Under the pieces are notes generated by a model. The model saw only the letters and a program-made list of their open reading frames with translations, ran no database searches and was not told the origin of the DNA. Below, in pieces: positions 48,860-58,959 of a stretch of DNA of 64,000 bases (its first letter is position 1; each line of letters begins with the position of its first letter). The stretch is from Rhodosalinus sp041365695 (GTDB lineage Bacteria; Pseudomonadota; Alphaproteobacteria; Rhodobacterales; Rhodobacteraceae): NCBI RefSeq assembly GCF_041365695.1, contig NZ_JBGFSJ010000001.1, forward strand, positions 310,001-374,000, read 5' to 3'. A program made the translations under genes and the position numbers.

Positions 48860-49909
48860 ATGATCCCCACCGACAGGCTCGAGCAGATCTTGCAGCGCTT
48901 CCAGTACCTGGAGGCGCGCATGGCGGAGGGCGGCGGCGACCTTGCGCGCCTGGGCCGGGAATATGCCGAGCTGCGCCCGATCGTGGCCGAGATCGAGGCG
49001 TGGCGAAAGCTTCGCGCGGACCTGGCGGAGGCGCAGGCGCTTCTGGACGACCCCGACATGGCCGGGCTCGCGCGCGAGGAGATCGCGCGCCTCGAGGCGG
49101 AGCTGCCCGAGGCGGAGCAGGCGCTCCGGCTGGCCCTCCTGCCGCGCGACGCGGCCGACGCGCGCCCCGCCATGCTGGAGATCCGGCCCGGCACCGGGGG
49201 CGAGGAGGCGGCGCTCTTCGCGGCCGATCTCATGCGCATGTACCAGCGCTACGCAGAGGCGAAGGGCTGGAGCTTCGAGGTCGTCGAGCAGCAGGAAAGC
49301 GAGCTCGGCGGCATCCGCGAGCTGGTGGCGCAGGTGAAGGGGGAGGGCGTCTTCGCCCGGCTCAAGTACGAATCCGGCGTCCACCGCGTGCAGCGCGTGC
49401 CGGCCACGGAATCGGGCGGGCGCATCCACACCTCGGCGGCGACCGTCGCGGTGTTGCCGCAGGCCGAGGATGTGGACGTTTCCATCGACCCGGCCGAGCT
49501 GCGCATCGACACCATGCGCAGCTCGGGCGCGGGCGGGCAGCACGTGAATACGACCGATTCGGCGGTCCGGATCACCCATCTGCCCACGGGCATCGTGGTC
49601 ACGAGTTCGGAGAAGTCCCAGCACCGCAACCGCGAGATCGCCATGCAGGTGTTGAAGGCGCGGCTCTTCGATATCGAGCGCCGTCGCGCAGCGGACGCGC
49701 GCGCCAGCGCGCGCAAGGCGCAGGTCGGCTCGGGCGACCGGTCGGAACGCATCCGCACCTACAACTTCCCCCAGGGGCGGATGACCGACCACCGCATCAA
49801 CCTGACGCTCTACAAGCTCGACCAGATCCTCGCCGGGGACCTCGACGAGGTGATCGACGCGCTGATCGCCGACGCGCAGGCGGCGGAGCTGGCCGAGATG
49901 GAGGGATGA
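48860..49909 (+). CDS. prfA: Peptide chain release factor 1
   Basis: A 349-residue RF1 recognising UAA and UAG. The catalytic GGQ is in SSGAGGQHVNTTDSA (about 223-237). The stop-recognition motif P(A)xT is in RVPATES. Full length. The start is ATG at 48860. Its stop overlaps prmC by four bases. Confidence 0.97.
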   Translation: MIPTDRLEQILQRFQYLEARMAEGGGDLARLGREYAELRPIVAEIEAWRKLRADLAEAQALLDDPDMAGLAREEIARLEAELPEAEQALRLALLPRDAADARPAMLEIRPGTGGEEAALFAADLMRMYQRYAEAKGWSFEVVEQQESELGGIRELVAQVKGEGVFARLKYESGVHRVQRVPATESGGRIHTSAATVAVLPQAEDVDVSIDPAELRIDTMRSSGAGGQHVNTTDSAVRITHLPTGIVVTSSEKSQHRNREIAMQVLKARLFDIERRRAADARASARKAQVGSGDRSERIRTYNFPQGRMTDHRINLTLYKLDQILAGDLDEVIDALIADAQAAELAEMEG

Positions 49910-50739
49910 CCGTCACCGAGGCGCTGGCGCGCGGCACGGCGCAGCTCCGCCTGGCGGGGATCGAGGGTGCGGCGCGCGACGCGCGGCGGCTTCTGGCGGG
50001 CGCCCTCGGCGTCGAGGCGGGGCGGGTCGGCGCGATGGGGCCGGACCCGGTGCCGCCGGAGACGCAAGAGCGGTTCCTGAAGATGCTGAACGCCCGCGCG
50101 GCCCGCCGCCCGGTGGCACGCATCCTCGGGCGGCGCGTGTTCTGGGGCCGCGATTTCAAGGTCGGCGACGCCGTGCTCGATCCGCGTCCCGAGACCGAGA
50201 CGCTGCTTGCCATCGCGCTGATGTCGCCCGCCCGGCGGATCCTCGACCTGGGCACCGGCAGCGGCATCCTCGCCGTCTCTCTCCTCGCGGAATGGCCCGG
50301 CGCGCGGGGCGTGGCGACCGACATCAGCGCCGCGGCGCTCGCCATCGCGCGGGCCAACGCGACGCGGCACGGGGTGGCCGACCGGCTCCGGCTCGTCGAA
50401 AGCGACTGGTTCGCCGATGTGACCGGCCGCTTCGACCTGGTCGTGTCGAACCCGCCCTACATCGCCGAGGCGGAGCTTGCCGATCTCGCGCCCGAGGTGC
50501 GGCTCCACGATCCGCCGCAGGCACTCTGCCCGGGCGGCGACGGGCTCGACGCCTACCGCGCCATCGCCGCGGGCGCCCCGGGGCACCTCGCGGCGGGCGG
50601 GCGCCTGGCCGTGGAGATCGGACCGACGCAGGGCGACGCGGTCGCGGGTCTTTTCGCGGCGGCGGGTCTTGAAGACATCACCGTGCATGCCGATCTCGAT
50701 GACAGGGATCGCGTCGTGTCGGCGCGTTGCCCGGCGTGA
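49906..50739 (+). CDS. prmC: Release factor glutamine methyltransferase
   Basis: A 277-residue methyltransferase that methylates the Gln of the GGQ motif of release factors. The SAM loop LDLGTGSGILAVSL (about 105-118) and the diagnostic NPPY (about 183-186) are present. It follows prfA with ATGA overlap, so enzyme and substrate come from one mRNA. Confidence 0.96.
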   Translation: MTVTEALARGTAQLRLAGIEGAARDARRLLAGALGVEAGRVGAMGPDPVPPETQERFLKMLNARAARRPVARILGRRVFWGRDFKVGDAVLDPRPETETLLAIALMSPARRILDLGTGSGILAVSLLAEWPGARGVATDISAAALAIARANATRHGVADRLRLVESDWFADVTGRFDLVVSNPPYIAEAELADLAPEVRLHDPPQALCPGGDGLDAYRAIAAGAPGHLAAGGRLAVEIGPTQGDAVAGLFAAAGLEDITVHADLDDRDRVVSARCPA

Positions 50740-50966
50740 TTTCTGCCTGAAAACCGGCGTAAATCCGCAAGCGGGCCGGATTTCCCCCTTGTCTCGACCG
50801 CGCCGACATGGTTACACAAGGCGTAGTCGCGGCAGTGGACACCCTAGGGGCTCGTCCCGGTCGCACGCCAAGCCAGACAATCCGCTCTTCCGATCCATGA
50901 AGCGGCGCGGCACATCCGCATGACGGCGCGAAGCGGCAAAACCGAAACAGGCTGGACAAGAGCTAC

Positions 50967-51515
50967 ATGAGATCTTCCAAAGCAAGGTCGCGGTCGAAGT
51001 CGAACCGCTCCCGTTCCGTGGGCAACGTGGTCAACCGCGTGTTCGACAGTTCGGGACCAGAGGGCAAGGTGCGCGGCACCCCCCAGCAGATCATCGACAA
51101 GTACAACCAGCTCGCCCGCGACGCGCAGCTGTCCAACGACCGTGTCGCGACCGAGAACTTCCAGCAGCACGCGGAACATTACCTGCGCCTGCTCTCCGAA
51201 GCGCAGCGCGAGCAGGAAGCCCGCCGCGAGCAGCAGGAGCGCGAGAATCGCGAACGCCAGGCGCAGCGCGACCGCGAGCGTGCCGAGCGCGAGGCCGCGC
51301 AGGGCGGCGGCGAGGGTGGCGGCGAAACCCCCTCGCAGGACAAGCCGCAGACCGGCGGAGAGGGTGAGAGCGGCCTCGTCGAGACGCCCGAGAGCCGCCC
51401 GAAGCCGCGCCGCAGCCGCAAGCCGCGCTCCGAACAGCGCTCCGAAGGATCGCAGGATGGCGGCTCGTCGGGCCGCGACGGCGGTGGTGGCGGCTCGCAG
51501 GAGGCCGCGGAGTAG
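50967..51515 (+). CDS. DUF4167 domain-containing protein
   Basis: A 182-residue protein. Residues 1-20 are very basic (RSSKARSRSKSNRSRS), the DUF4167 core (about 33-80) has KVRGTPQQIIDKYNQLARDA and QHAEHYLRLL, and the C-terminal half is a highly charged, low-complexity tail rich in Arg, Glu, Gly and Ser. It is widespread in Alphaproteobacteria; basic nature suggests RNA binding but this is inference. The gap upstream (50740-50966) has no clear promoter. It is convergent with rsmA. Confidence 0.85.
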   Translation: MRSSKARSRSKSNRSRSVGNVVNRVFDSSGPEGKVRGTPQQIIDKYNQLARDAQLSNDRVATENFQQHAEHYLRLLSEAQREQEARREQQERENRERQAQRDRERAEREAAQGGGEGGGETPSQDKPQTGGEGESGLVETPESRPKPRRSRKPRSEQRSEGSQDGGSSGRDGGGGGSQEAAE

Positions 51516-51519
51516 CGCC

Positions 51520-52371
51520 TCAGCCCCGGTCCCGCGCGGCCACGGCGCGCGCCAGCGCGCAGAACGCCTCCAACCCGATATCCTCGGCCCGCGCCGTCGG
51601 CGCGATGCCTGCCGCCGAGAGCAGATCGCCCACGTCCGGGCCAAGCCCCTTGAGCGCGGAGCGCAGCATCTTGCGGCGCTGCCCGAACGCCATCGCCACG
51701 ACGCGGCTCAGCACCGCCGGGTCGGCGGGGTACCGCGGCGCCGGCAGCGCCTCGAGCCGCACCACCGCCGAGGACACCTTGGGCGGGGGCGTGAACGCCG
51801 CCGGTGGAAGCTGCATGACGATCCGCGCCTCGGCGCGCCACTGCGCCAGCACCGCGAGCCGCCCGTAGGTCCTGGAGCCGGGAGGCGCCACGATGCGCTC
51901 TGCGACCTCGCGCTGGAACATCAGGGTCAGGCTGTCCCAGAAGGGCGGCCAGACCTTCGGCGTGAGCCAGCGCACCAGAAGCTCGGTGCCCACGTTGTAG
52001 GGCAGGTTCGCGACCACCTTCACCGGCCTCGAGAGATGGGCGAGGGGATCCACCTCCAGCGCGTCGCCGTGAATGACGGTCAGCCGGCCCGGATAGGCGG
52101 CGGCGATCTCTTCCAGGGCGGGCAGGCAGCGGGCGTCCTTTTCGACGGCCAGCACGCGCCGCGCGCCCTCGGCCAGAAGCCCGCGCGTGAGCCCGCCGGG
52201 GCCGGGCCCCACCTCGAGCACATCCGCGCCCGACAGATCGCCCGCCGCGCGCGCGATCCTGGCTGTGAGGTTCAGATCCAGAAGGAAGTTCTGGCCGAGC
52301 GCCTTGCGCGCCGAGAGCCCGTGGCGGGCGATCACCTCGCGCAGCGGGGGCAGGTCGTCGATGGCGCTCAT
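51520..52371 (-). CDS. rsmA: 16S rRNA dimethyladenosine transferase
   Basis: A 283-residue KsgA/RsmA that dimethylates two adjacent adenosines in the 3' hairpin of 16S rRNA during 30S assembly. N-terminal ALGQNFLLD, SAM loop EVGPGPGGLTRGL (about 52-64) and the NLPYNVGTELLVRW catalytic motif are present. Downstream of pdxA on the same strand, in the conserved chain lptD-surA-pdxA-rsmA. Confidence 0.96.
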   Translation of the reverse strand: MSAIDDLPPLREVIARHGLSARKALGQNFLLDLNLTARIARAAGDLSGADVLEVGPGPGGLTRGLLAEGARRVLAVEKDARCLPALEEIAAAYPGRLTVIHGDALEVDPLAHLSRPVKVVANLPYNVGTELLVRWLTPKVWPPFWDSLTLMFQREVAERIVAPPGSRTYGRLAVLAQWRAEARIVMQLPPAAFTPPPKVSSAVVRLEALPAPRYPADPAVLSRVVAMAFGQRRKMLRSALKGLGPDVGDLLSAAGIAPTARAEDIGLEAFCALARAVAARDRG

Positions 52372-52411
52372 GCCGCTTGCGCCGCCCGCGTCCGGCGCGT
52401 GCCCGCGCCGG

Positions 52412-53383
52412 TCATGCCGCCCCGCCGGACAGGCGCCAGGCGAGGTCGAGCGCGGCGAGGGTAGAGGCGGGGTTCGCGCGGCCCGTGCCCGCGATGTCGA
52501 GCGCCGTGCCGTGATCGGGCGAGGTGCGCAGGAAGGGCAGGCCCAGCGTCAGGTTCACGCCGCGGTCGAAGTCGAGCGTCTTGATCGGGATCAGCGCCTG
52601 GTCGTGATACATCGCCACCGCCGCGTCGTAGCCCGCCCGCGCGGCGGCGTGGAACATCGTGTCGGCCGGGCGCGGCCCCGAAAGATCGAGCCCCTCCTCG
52701 CGCAGGCGCTCGAGCAGGGGGGAGATCCACGCGATCTCCTCGCGGCCCATGCGCCCCGCCTCGCCGGCGTGGGGGTTGAGGCCCGTGACCGCGATACGGG
52801 GGTGCGCGATACCGAAAAGGCGCATCAGCCCGTCATGGGTCAGCCGGATCGCGCTTTCCAGCACCTCGGGCGTGAGGGCGCGGGGCACCTCGGAAAGCGG
52901 GATATGGATCGTGGCGGGCACCACCCGCAACTCTGGCGAGACCAGCATCATCGCCACGCAATCCACCTCGCCCAGCGCGGCGAGATACTCGGTGTGGCCG
53001 GGAAAGGCGAAGCCCGCGCCCTCGGCCAGCACGGATTTCTGGATCGGCAGCGTGCAGAGCGCGCGGGCGCGGCCGCCCCGCACCAGCCGGACGCCCAGGG
53101 CGATGGCCTCGATCACCGCGGCGGCGTTGGCGGGATCGGGCCGGCCGGGGCGCGCCGGGGCCGGGAAGGGCAGGCGCAGCACCGGCAGACCGTGCCGCGA
53201 CGCCTCCGCGGCCTCTTCCGGCGCGTCGATCTCGGTTGTGGGCGTGCCTGGCGGCAGATGCCCCGGATCGCCGATCAGGAAGAAGGGGCGCGTGGCGCCC
53301 AGCGCCTGCCATGCCCGGGCCGCAAGTTCGGGCCCGATCCCTGCGGGCTCGCCGCAGCTGACGGCCACGGGCGGTGCGGTCAT
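52412..53383 (-). CDS. pdxA: 4-hydroxythreonine-4-phosphate dehydrogenase
   Basis: A 323-residue enzyme of pyridoxal phosphate synthesis. It oxidises 4-phosphohydroxy-L-threonine, which then decarboxylates. Divalent metal-binding histidines are visible (FPGHTEYLA, MYHDQALIPIK), and GLNPHAGEAGRMGREE is the family hallmark. It overlaps surA by four bases. Confidence 0.95.
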   Translation of the reverse strand: MTAPPVAVSCGEPAGIGPELAARAWQALGATRPFFLIGDPGHLPPGTPTTEIDAPEEAAEASRHGLPVLRLPFPAPARPGRPDPANAAAVIEAIALGVRLVRGGRARALCTLPIQKSVLAEGAGFAFPGHTEYLAALGEVDCVAMMLVSPELRVVPATIHIPLSEVPRALTPEVLESAIRLTHDGLMRLFGIAHPRIAVTGLNPHAGEAGRMGREEIAWISPLLERLREEGLDLSGPRPADTMFHAAARAGYDAAVAMYHDQALIPIKTLDFDRGVNLTLGLPFLRTSPDHGTALDIAGTGRANPASTLAALDLAWRLSGGAA

Positions 53384-54618
53384 GGCTCTACGATGCGCGC
53401 CTCGGAGCGCAGCTGCTGCAGCAGGCTGTCGGCGTAGGAGGCCAGGCGCCGGTTCCTGAGCCCGATCTCGATCTCCTCGCGCGAGACGTCCTCCGCGATC
53501 TCCGGCGTGCGGCCGCAGAGCATCAGCAGAACGAGGTTCGCGTTGCCCGCGGCGTCGCGCCGGGTCAGGGCGGTCGAGATCTCGCCGTCGTCGAGCCGCG
53601 AGAGTTCCAGCGCGACGTCGCGCGGCACCTCGTCGGGCGGCAGGCTGACGCGCTCGAGCCGCTCGTCGGGCTGGCCGAGATTGACGCCGTAAAGGTCGTC
53701 GCAGCGGTCGACCGCGGCGCGGACGCGTGCGGCTTCGGCCAGCGCGGCCTCGGTGCGGCCGCCCGGGATGAGGTAGCTCGCGTATTCGATCGCCGCGTAG
53801 TCGGGCGCGGTATACTCCGTCTCCTCGATGTCGCGCAGCTGGAAGAGGGCGATCGCGCCGTCCAGCGGGATCGGGTCCGAGACATCGCCCGGCCCGAGCG
53901 CCAGGATCAGCGGCCGCAGCCCCGGCGGCAGCCGCGTGAGCTCCTGCCAGGGAAGCTGTCCGCCGGAGCGGGCGGAGGGCGCGGCCGAGAAGCGGCGCGC
54001 CGCCTCGGAGAACTGGGCCTCGGTGGTGTATCGGGAAATCTCGCCGGCGCGGGCGCGGATCTCGTCCTGCCGGGCCGGGTCCAGCGGAAGGATGATCTCG
54101 GCCAGCCTGACGCGGACGTTGCCCGCTCCGTCGCCGCCGATGGCGCGGTCGATCTCGCCCTCGCTCACCTCGGCGCGCCCGGCGAAGCGGGCCCGCACGA
54201 GGTTACGCCAGCCGATGCCCGCGCGCACGAAGTCCACCAGCGTCTCCTGGGCCACGCCGCTCGCTTCGAGGGCCTGCACCAGCTCGTCGGGCGAGAGGTT
54301 CGCGCGGCCGGCGAATTCCGTCACGCCTTCGGCGATCTGTTCCTCGGTGGGCAGAAGGCCCGCGCGGCGCACCTCTGCCAGCTTGAGCCGGTCGTCGATC
54401 AGCTGCTCGCGGGCCTGCTCGGCCGGGTTGCCGGGGGCGTTGAGCAGGACGAGGAACCGCTCGCGCTGCTGGAGTTCGTAACGCGTGATCACCTGGTCGT
54501 CGACGATGATGGCGGGCGCGAAGAGTCCCTGCGCCGCGAGTGGAGCGGCGAGGGCGACCGCGGCTGCCAGCGCGAGTGCCATCCGCCGCGCCGGTTCGAT
54601 GAGCGATTTCAGTTGCAT
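53380..54618 (-). CDS. surA: SurA-like periplasmic chaperone / peptidyl-prolyl isomerase
   Basis: A 412-residue exported protein with a signal peptide (about residues 1-29, AAAVALAAPLAAQ), an N-terminal SurA chaperone domain and one rotamase (parvulin) domain (about 165-265). In E. coli SurA has two parvulin domains; this shorter form has one, which is common in Alphaproteobacteria. It chaperones outer-membrane proteins such as LptD. It overlaps lptD by ten bases and lies directly downstream. Confidence 0.88.
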   Translation of the reverse strand: MQLKSLIEPARRMALALAAAVALAAPLAAQGLFAPAIIVDDQVITRYELQQRERFLVLLNAPGNPAEQAREQLIDDRLKLAEVRRAGLLPTEEQIAEGVTEFAGRANLSPDELVQALEASGVAQETLVDFVRAGIGWRNLVRARFAGRAEVSEGEIDRAIGGDGAGNVRVRLAEIILPLDPARQDEIRARAGEISRYTTEAQFSEAARRFSAAPSARSGGQLPWQELTRLPPGLRPLILALGPGDVSDPIPLDGAIALFQLRDIEETEYTAPDYAAIEYASYLIPGGRTEAALAEAARVRAAVDRCDDLYGVNLGQPDERLERVSLPPDEVPRDVALELSRLDDGEISTALTRRDAAGNANLVLLMLCGRTPEIAEDVSREEIEIGLRNRRLASYADSLLQQLRSEARIVEP

Positions 54619-56732
54619 CTGCGTCGGTACTCCTTGGCGCTGCCACCCGTGCTATAACCTTTGAGCGCGATCGTCAGCCCGAAATCCGTATCGGGTTCGA
54701 GACTAGCGGAGCTGGCATAGTTCCGCGAGGCGGAAAGCGCGACCTCCAGACACTCGTTGCGGTAGGCAAGGCCCAGTTTCGCGCGCGCGGGGCGTCTTCC
54801 GGCGATGTCGTAGCGCCACTCCGCGCTGCCCGTCCAGTGCCGGCTGAGGCGATAGTCGGCGTCGAAGCTCCATTCCGATATCGCGCTGGGGCGCGCCTCG
54901 GCCGCATCGGCCGGCAGCAGCAGGTAGCTCGCGCCGAGCCCCAGCCGGTCGGTGCTCCAGGTGCCGCGCGCTTCGGCCTTGTTGACGTCTCCCAGCGTGG
55001 CGAAGAGACCGCGCGCCTGCAGGGAAAGCCCCTCGGCCAGCTCGAGCTGGCCCGCGACCAGCCAATCCGAGGCGCCGCCGTCGAGGCCGGAGGCCGTGGT
55101 GAAGGCCGCGTCGGGATCGTCGCGCCAGACGCGCCCGAGCACGAGGCCCGCGCTCCACCCGTCCGGGTCCTCGCGCACCCAGCGCAGCCCGGCGGCCCCG
55201 CGCAGGCCGCGCTCGCGCCGGTCCGCGGCCGGAAAGCGGGAGAGCGCCAGCAGGTTCGCCTCGTCGAATTCGGGCAGCGTGCTTTCTTCGGGGGCGATGT
55301 CCGCGCGATCCCCGCCCGACCAGGCGATCATCGCCACGGGTTCGAGAAGCTGGCGCGCTCCGCCGCTCTCGGTCCGCACCAGCGGCCAGCGAAGCTCTGC
55401 GCCGAGCGCGGGCGTCACGACCGTGTCGGCCCCGGCCCCGGTGCTGTCCTGCGCGACATCGAGGCGATCGACCGCGAGGCCGGCGCGCAGCCCCGCGCGC
55501 AGGCCGGCCGGCCCGGTCCAGCGCCGTTCCCAGTCGAGTTCGGCGGTCAGGCGCGCCATGTCGCGGCCCAGCACGTCGGCGTCCGACGTGCGGAAATGGC
55601 TGTGCGCGGACAGGCCGAGCCGCGCCAGCCCGCCGATCGCGGCGGGCCGCATCAGCCGCTCATAGAGAATGTTGGCGGTGCGGGTGGGCTGGGTGGAGTT
55701 GCTCTCGCCGTCGCGCAGGGTCTGGTAGTAGCTGAAGCCTGCCTCCAGATAGTCCCGGTCGCGCACGCGCGACAGCGTTAGCCCGCTGCGCAGCCGGTCC
55801 TTGTCGGCATAGCCGTAATCGTTGAGGTAGGCGCGGTCGCTGACCGCCTCGATGGCGAAGCGCAGCCGATAGCCGCGCGGCAGGCCGGTCTCGCCCGCGC
55901 CGATGACATAGCCGCGCAAGCCGTCCCGGCCGAGGCTGTCGCGGCTCGCCGCCGCGTCGATCTGCATGTCGCCATCCGCGAAGGCGCGGCGGTAGCGCAG
56001 CTCCAGCGTGCGCGTATCCGACGACAGGTAGGGCGTGAGCGTCACGTCCTGGTGCGGGCCGACGGGAATGAAATAGGGTATCTTCAGCCCGAAGCCCAGC
56101 CGCTCGGTGTTGCGCACCCGGGGAAAGAGAAAACCGCGCGCCCGCTCCAGCGTCGGATCGGGCAGGCGCAGGCGGGGCAGGTAGAGCACCGGCACGTCCA
56201 GCACCCGCAACTGCGCGTCGTCGAAGTAGATCTGGCGGGCCTTTTCGTCGTGGATCACGCGCCGCGCGCGGATCTGCCAGAGCGGCGGCTCGTCGCCGCA
56301 GACCTGGCAGGAGGTCACGGCCGTGCGCGCCATCATCGAGTAGCGGCCGCGGACGCGGGTCAACTGCGCGCTGGCGAGCTGGAGCTGGCGGTCGAGGACC
56401 AGCCGCGCGCCGGCGATCAGCCCGTCGCGCAGCCCCTCGTCCAGATCGGCCGCGTCGGCGAGGATCACCGCGCCGCTCTCGGGATCCTCGATCCGGATCG
56501 GGCCTTCCACGACCAGCCGCCCGGCGGCGCCGTCGTAGCGCAGCCGCGAGGCGCTGAGCCGGACGTCGCCCTGAAGCGCCTCGACGTCGCCTTCCGCGAC
56601 GAGCGTGTCGTTGTCCTGCAAGAAGACCCGGTCGGCGACCAGGAACACGGGCTCGTCCTGCGCCGCCGCCGGGCCGGCGAGAAACGCCGCGGCGAGAAAC
56701 GCCCGCGCACGCCGCCAGACCGCGGCCCGCAT
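54609..56732 (-). CDS. lptD: LPS-assembly protein LptD
   Basis: A 707-residue outer-membrane protein that inserts lipopolysaccharide into the outer leaflet. It has a signal peptide (about 1-24, ending AAAQ), the periplasmic OstA/LptA-like domain (about 30-130, VFLQDNDTLVAEGDVEAL) and a long beta-barrel. Cysteines in the region TSCQVCGDE fit the family. The ATG lies inside the lptG stop. In-frame extension upstream lies within lptG and is not used. Confidence 0.95.
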   Translation of the reverse strand: MRAAVWRRARAFLAAAFLAGPAAAQDEPVFLVADRVFLQDNDTLVAEGDVEALQGDVRLSASRLRYDGAAGRLVVEGPIRIEDPESGAVILADAADLDEGLRDGLIAGARLVLDRQLQLASAQLTRVRGRYSMMARTAVTSCQVCGDEPPLWQIRARRVIHDEKARQIYFDDAQLRVLDVPVLYLPRLRLPDPTLERARGFLFPRVRNTERLGFGLKIPYFIPVGPHQDVTLTPYLSSDTRTLELRYRRAFADGDMQIDAAASRDSLGRDGLRGYVIGAGETGLPRGYRLRFAIEAVSDRAYLNDYGYADKDRLRSGLTLSRVRDRDYLEAGFSYYQTLRDGESNSTQPTRTANILYERLMRPAAIGGLARLGLSAHSHFRTSDADVLGRDMARLTAELDWERRWTGPAGLRAGLRAGLAVDRLDVAQDSTGAGADTVVTPALGAELRWPLVRTESGGARQLLEPVAMIAWSGGDRADIAPEESTLPEFDEANLLALSRFPAADRRERGLRGAAGLRWVREDPDGWSAGLVLGRVWRDDPDAAFTTASGLDGGASDWLVAGQLELAEGLSLQARGLFATLGDVNKAEARGTWSTDRLGLGASYLLLPADAAEARPSAISEWSFDADYRLSRHWTGSAEWRYDIAGRRPARAKLGLAYRNECLEVALSASRNYASSASLEPDTDFGLTIALKGYSTGGSAKEYRRRCN

Positions 56733-57820
56733 CAGCCTTCCTCCATGTTCAGCAGCACGCCCATCGCCAGCAAGACAGAGGCGAGGGGCGGCGTCCAGGC
56801 CGCGAGCCAGGGCGCAAGCTGCCCGCTTTCGCCGAGGATCTGCGCGAAATTGCGGATGTAGTAGAGTCCGAAGCCCAGCATCACCGCGGCCAGCACGAAA
56901 AGCCCCGTGCGGCCCGCGCGGGCGTGGCGCATGGTGAAGGCCGCCCCCACCATCATCATCGAGATCAGGAAGAGCGGCCGGGAAAGTTCCATCTGGAACC
57001 ACACCGCGTGGCGCCGCGCCGAGAAGCCCGCCTCTTCCAGCGTCGAGATGAAGGCGGGCAGGTGCCAGATCGAGACCGAGGCGGGCTGGCCGAAGCTGTC
57101 CCGGATGCCTTCGCGGGTGAGCGTGGAGGGCAGGGTGAGGCGGTCGTGCACCGTCGCCGCCGCCTCCGGGTTGGTGCCGGTGGCGAGCGGCCAGTCCTTC
57201 GCCTGCGAAAGCTCCCAGGCCCCGTCGCCGAGCTCGGCGCGGGCGGCCTCGATCCGGCGGACCGGCCCGCCGCCCGGCGCGTAGGAGACGAAGCTCACGT
57301 CGTAAAGCACGGTGGCGTCGGCATTGGCGCGGTCGGCGCGGATCACCGTCTGCCCGCTGGCGCCGCCCTGGCGCAACCAGAGGCCCTCGCGCCCGATCGA
57401 GATGACCGACCCGCCGCCACCGTATCTTTCGCGCAACTCGGCGTAGCGCTCCGAAGTGGCCGCGACGAGCGGATTGCCCAGGGTCAGCGTCGCGGCGCCG
57501 ATCAGGGCGGCCACGACGAGCGGACCCAGAAGCGCGGTGAGGCCGGAGCGTCCCGCCGCACGGGTGACCACCAGCTCCGAGGACCGCGAGAGACCCAGGA
57601 AGAGGCCGATGGCCGACAGGATCATCACCAGCGGCAGGAACTGGTAAAGCACCTGCGGCATGTTCAGCAGCGTGATCTTCATGATCTCGCCGAAACCGGC
57701 CTCCTCGAAGCGGCGCAGCTGCTCCACCATGTCGATGAGGCCCAGAAACAGGAAGAAGACGAGCAGGAGCCCGCCGAAAAGCTGCGCGAAGCGCCGCGCG
57801 AAGTAGAGATGCAGGATCAT
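56732..57820 (-). CDS. lptG: LPS export permease LptG
   Basis: A 362-residue inner-membrane permease of the LptBFG transporter that extracts lipopolysaccharide. It has six membrane helices in two groups of three around a periplasmic jellyroll domain (about 130-260). The start ATG overlaps the lptF stop by four bases; its own stop overlaps the lptD start by one base. Confidence 0.95.
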   Translation of the reverse strand: MILHLYFARRFAQLFGGLLLVFFLFLGLIDMVEQLRRFEEAGFGEIMKITLLNMPQVLYQFLPLVMILSAIGLFLGLSRSSELVVTRAAGRSGLTALLGPLVVAALIGAATLTLGNPLVAATSERYAELRERYGGGGSVISIGREGLWLRQGGASGQTVIRADRANADATVLYDVSFVSYAPGGGPVRRIEAARAELGDGAWELSQAKDWPLATGTNPEAAATVHDRLTLPSTLTREGIRDSFGQPASVSIWHLPAFISTLEEAGFSARRHAVWFQMELSRPLFLISMMMVGAAFTMRHARAGRTGLFVLAAVMLGFGLYYIRNFAQILGESGQLAPWLAAWTPPLASVLLAMGVLLNMEEG

Positions 57821-58959
57821 GCCGCCGCGCCCTCCGCCGGGTCGGGCGCGCGGACCCTGCGCCGCCGCCGGGGCCGCGCCGCCTGCCAGAGCATCCATGC
57901 CGAGATCGCGAAACCCAGCGCCGCAGGCAGATAGACCGCGGGCCAGAGCGCGGGATTGTTCCGAACCGGGGTCACGACGGCGCCCTTGGCGACCTCCACC
58001 AGCACCAGAAGAAAGATGGCGAGCGCGATCCGCCGGCCCATGCCGAGCCGGCTGAAACCGCCGGCCACGAGGGTCGAGAAGCCGATGAGCGCGGCCACCG
58101 CCACGAGCAGCGGCTCGGTGAAGCGCAGATGCGCCTCCTGCAGCACGCGGCCCACGTCCTGGCCGGTGATCCCGGCGGCGCGCCCGGGGTCGCCGAGCAG
58201 CGCGAGGGTCGAAAGGGTGCGCACGTTGGGACGCGGCGGCCCGCGCGCGGCGACGAGGCTGCTGACATCGTAGGCCAGCTCGTCGAAGCTCGTGGTGGAC
58301 AGGCGCCTGTCGGCCCGGAAGAGCGTCTGCGCCATGCCGTCGACCATCACCAGCCGCGTGGCCGCGTCCTCGCGCAGCAGGAAGGCGCGCTCGGCGGTGT
58401 AGGTCACCGGCCGGTCGGCGCGCCGGCGGTCCGAGAGGTAGACGTCGCGCAGCTCGCCCGCGGGCGTGATCTCGCGGATGTAGAAGGTCACGCCCTCGGA
58501 CGGGTTGAGGAAGACGCCCTCGCGGAAAAGCTTGGCCGAGAGGGATTCGGCGATCTCGGCCTCGCGCTGGGCGAACTGCGCGCCGCTGGCCGGGATCAGC
58601 ACGTGGCTCAGCGCCGCGGTCATCGCCGCGAGGATGAGGCCGTAGACCGCCACGGGCCGGGCGAGGCGCCAGGGCGAGTAGCCCGTGGCCTGCACCACCG
58701 TCAGCTCGCTCTCGTTGGAAAGCCGGTTGGTGACGTAGACCGCGGCCGCGAAGGCCGAAAGCGGCATCACCTGTCCGACCACCTTGGGCAGGCTGAGCAG
58801 CGTGAACTCCAGCACCACGGTCGCGGAATGACCCGCCGCGATCAGCCGGTCGAAAAGCTGCACCGCCTGGTTCACCCAGTAGACGGAGACCAGAACGAGC
58901 GCGAAGAAGCCGAACAGCACCATGAGCTGCGACAGCATGTAACGGTCGAAACGGGCCAA
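57817..58959 (-). CDS. lptF: LPS export permease LptF
   Basis: A 380-residue inner-membrane permease, partner of LptG. N-terminal helices (ALVLVSVYWVNQAVQLFDRL), a periplasmic domain (about 120-260) and C-terminal helices make the usual 3+3 topology. The C-terminal tail is basic (RPRRRRRVRAP). It is the first gene of the lptF-lptG-lptD-surA-pdxA chain and is divergent from pepA. Confidence 0.95.
   Translation of the reverse strand: MARFDRYMLSQLMVLFGFFALVLVSVYWVNQAVQLFDRLIAAGHSATVVLEFTLLSLPKVVGQVMPLSAFAAAVYVTNRLSNESELTVVQATGYSPWRLARPVAVYGLILAAMTAALSHVLIPASGAQFAQREAEIAESLSAKLFREGVFLNPSEGVTFYIREITPAGELRDVYLSDRRRADRPVTYTAERAFLLREDAATRLVMVDGMAQTLFRADRRLSTTSFDELAYDVSSLVAARGPPRPNVRTLSTLALLGDPGRAAGITGQDVGRVLQEAHLRFTEPLLVAVAALIGFSTLVAGGFSRLGMGRRIALAIFLLVLVEVAKGAVVTPVRNNPALWPAVYLPAALGFAISAWMLWQAARPRRRRRVRAPDPAEGAAA

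Noticed and set aside
50740..50966. Promoter TTGTCT-17-TTACAC upstream of the DUF4167 gene
   Set aside because: The -10 hexamer is a poor match and the start would be far from the gene (about 145 bases). Not strong enough to list.
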